Shown here: positions 62,458-64,000 of the stretch, piece by piece
Layout: each line of letters opens with the position of its first letter
Numbering within the stretch: position 1 is the first letter of the stretch
Assembly (NCBI RefSeq): GCF_043789415.1
Contig: NZ_JBDLLW010000003.1
Coordinates: 186,001-250,000 of the forward strand
DNA length: 64,000 bases
Origin: Renibacterium sp043789415
GTDB taxonomy: Bacteria; Actinomycetota; Actinomycetes; Actinomycetales; Micrococcaceae
Reading direction: 5' to 3'
Notes under the pieces: generated by a model
What the model was told of the DNA's origin: nothing
What the model saw: only the letters and a program-made list of their open reading frames with translations
The model's database searches: none
Program-made: the position numbers and the translations under genes

Positions 62458-62554
62458 CCCCAACCACTCCATCCGGCGCACCCCGTAAAGATTCCGTAAA
62501 GACGGCCCTATTTCCCAGATCTCCAATGCTACGATCCTTTCGCCGGGCCGAGCA

Positions 62555-62570
62555 GGTCCTCGAAAGGACC
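62555..62570 (+). promoter_or_regulatory. Hairpin over the ribosome site of the APC permease gene
   Basis: GGTCCT-CGAA-AGGACC, a perfect 6-bp stem covering the AAGGA ribosome site, 3 bases before the GTG start. Confidence 0.5.
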
Positions 62571-62573
62571 ACC

Positions 62574-64000
62574 GTGACCTCACTGTACAGACCCCCAGCC
62601 GAGCCTGAAAGCAACCGCCGCGATGCCGGCCAGAAGTTCAAGGACTGGCTGCTCGAAGGCATGCCGAGCCCTTCTGGGAAACCTCAGAGGTCTCACGAAT
62701 CCGCCGAGAAACCGCAGTCCTGGTGGCGTGTGATGTGCCTGACCGGCCTCGACTACTTCTCGACGCTCGGCTATCAGCCAGCCATTGCCGCACTCGCCGC
62801 CGGAGTGCTGGCACCGCTGGCCACCGTGGTGCTGGTCCTGGTCACCCTCGGTGGAGCGCTCCCGGTGTACCGCAGGGTCGCCAGTGAGAGCCCTCGCGGC
62901 GAAGGTTCTATCGCCATGCTGGAGAAGCTGCTGCCTCGCTGGTGGGGCAAGATCTTCGTACTCGCGCTGCTCGGCTTCGCTGCCACCGACTTCATCATCA
63001 CCATCACGCTCTCCGCCGCTGATGCTTCGGCTCACGTGATCGAGAATCCCTTTGCGCCAGATTTCTTCCACGGCCAGAACGTGATCATCACCTTAATTCT
63101 GATCGCCCTGCTCGGCGCGGTGTTCCTCCGAGGCTTCGAAGAAGCCATCGGAGTGGCCGTGGTGCTGGTCTTCCTCTACCTGGCGCTCAACGCCGTGGTG
63201 GTCGGCTTCGCTGTTGTCGAAGCCGCGCAGAGCCCCTTACAGATCGGTGATTGGTGGACGGCGCTCACCACTCAGCACGGCAATCCGGTGATGATCATCG
63301 CGGTGGCCCTGTTGGTCTTCCCCAAACTCGCGCTGGGCCTCTCGGGTTTCGAGACCGGCGTCGCGGTCATGCCTCAGATCAAAGGCAAGCCCGGAGATAG
63401 CGAAGCCAAGCCGGCTGGCCGAATCAAGGGTGCTCATAAGCTGCTCACTACCGCTGCGCTGATTATGAGCACCTTCCTGATCACCTCCAGCTTGGCCACT
63501 ACCATTTTGATCCCTGCTCAGGAGTTCCAGCCCGGAGGCAAGGCCGATGGCAGGGCGCTGGCCTATCTGGCGCACTCACTGCTAGGAGACGGCTTCGGCA
63601 CGGTCTACGATCTGAGCACGATCGCGATCCTGTGGTTCGCGGGAGCCTCGGCGATGGCCGGGCTGCTGAACCTAGTACCTCGGTACCTGCCGCGTTTCGG
63701 CATGGCACCGGCCTGGACCCGAGCACTACGGCCTTTGGTGCTGGTCTTCATCGTGATCGCCTTCGCCATCACGGTCATTTTCGACGCCGATGTGAACGCT
63801 CAGGGCGGAGCCTACGCGACCGGCGTACTCGTACTGATCACCTCGGCCTCGGTCGCCGTGACGCTTTCGGCACGGCGCAGGAAGCAGCGCGGCCGCACCA
63901 TCGCCTTCGGGGTCATCTCGGTGGTGTTCCTTTACACCACGGTGACCAACTCGATCGAGCGGCCAGACGGCCTGCGGATCGCCGTGCTCTTCATCCTGGG
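62574..64000 (+). CDS. APC-superfamily permease (amino acid or K+ transporter), C-terminus outside the window
   Basis: First 475 codons. GTG start after a ribosome site in a small hairpin. N-terminal polar region (~45 residues), then CLTGLDYFSTLGYQPAIAALAAG, GALPVYRRVASESPRGEGSIAMLEKLLP, FAATDFIITITLSAADASAHVIENP and further hydrophobic segments. This block structure is like the actinobacterial APC transporters related to KimA. It is divergent from mgtA; a link to cation homeostasis is possible, but the substrate is not shown. Confidence 0.82.
   Translation, partial: MTSLYRPPAEPESNRRDAGQKFKDWLLEGMPSPSGKPQRSHESAEKPQSWWRVMCLTGLDYFSTLGYQPAIAALAAGVLAPLATVVLVLVTLGGALPVYRRVASESPRGEGSIAMLEKLLPRWWGKIFVLALLGFAATDFIITITLSAADASAHVIENPFAPDFFHGQNVIITLILIALLGAVFLRGFEEAIGVAVVLVFLYLALNAVVVGFAVVEAAQSPLQIGDWWTALTTQHGNPVMIIAVALLVFPKLALGLSGFETGVAVMPQIKGKPGDSEAKPAGRIKGAHKLLTTAALIMSTFLITSSLATTILIPAQEFQPGGKADGRALAYLAHSLLGDGFGTVYDLSTIAILWFAGASAMAGLLNLVPRYLPRFGMAPAWTRALRPLVLVFIVIAFAITVIFDADVNAQGGAYATGVLVLITSASVAVTLSARRRKQRGRTIAFGVISVVFLYTTVTNSIERPDGLRIAVLFIL

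Noticed and set aside
62461..62573. c-di-AMP (ydaO) riboswitch in front of the APC permease
   Set aside because: Some related permeases carry one, but the leader here is too short and lacks the GCTTAA/CCGAA and distal blocks.

Overview
The window reads as a chromosomal segment of a moderately high-GC Gram-positive actinobacterium, most likely Micrococcaceae (Arthrobacter, Renibacterium or Psychromicrobium relatives). The basis is many GTG/TTG starts, ATGA-type stop/start overlaps, a DUF6350-purN pair, a NADP isocitrate dehydrogenase of the ~410-residue type, and proteins that look like Micrococcaceae homologues. No phage, insertion sequence, CRISPR array, rRNA or tRNA was seen. The species assignment is inference.

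Layout. 0-5 kb: drug-efflux genes (DrrA-type ABC ATPase with a partial permease; an MMPL pump with its TetR regulator and palindromic operator). 5-10 kb: one-carbon metabolism (folD, glyA behind a ZTP riboswitch, purU) plus a flavoprotein and a gamma-carbonic-anhydrase-like protein. 10-16 kb: a ROK regulator and an mmsA-mmsB-chvE sugar ABC transporter. 16-19 kb: two tandem small secreted cysteine proteins, an AI-2E family protein, a Gfo/Idh/MocA oxidoreductase and a third small secreted protein. 19-26 kb: branched-chain amino acid transporter livJ-HMGF and icd. 26-30 kb: aldo/keto reductase with a divergent TetR gene, a small membrane protein, and purH.

30-48 kb is the most coherent accessory region. 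It holds nagZ, a putatively Zur-controlled surface alpha/beta hydrolase, murQ, an M20 peptidase, a peptide ABC transporter, an LD-carboxypeptidase, an AmiE-like serine hydrolase, a cytoplasmic class-A beta-lactamase-fold protein, an L-Ala-D/L-Glu-type epimerase, a C39-like secreted protein, a MurR-like RpiR regulator and a GH25 lysozyme. Together these look like a complete pathway to cut, import and dismantle muropeptides. A short A/T-rich motif recurs at four promoters in the region and is a candidate operator.

48-64 kb: purN with a DUF6350 membrane gene; a glutamate-type ABC transporter lacking its ATPase; a DoxX-like protein; GlsB/YeaQ; an FMN reductase; a DUF5107 protein; a TPP enzyme plus ureohydrolase pair that fits arginine catabolism through 2-ketoarginine; a Mg2+ P-type ATPase whose ~460-nt leader carries an M-box riboswitch and a 14-codon leader ORF; and the start of an APC-superfamily permease.

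Links across the window: glyA, folD, purU, purH and purN all make or consume 10-formyl-THF. The ZTP riboswitch ahead of glyA-folD senses the purH substrate that accumulates when 10-formyl-THF is short. Regulatory DNA is unusually legible here: two riboswitches, several perfect palindromic operators, and many perfect 14-19 bp terminator stems.
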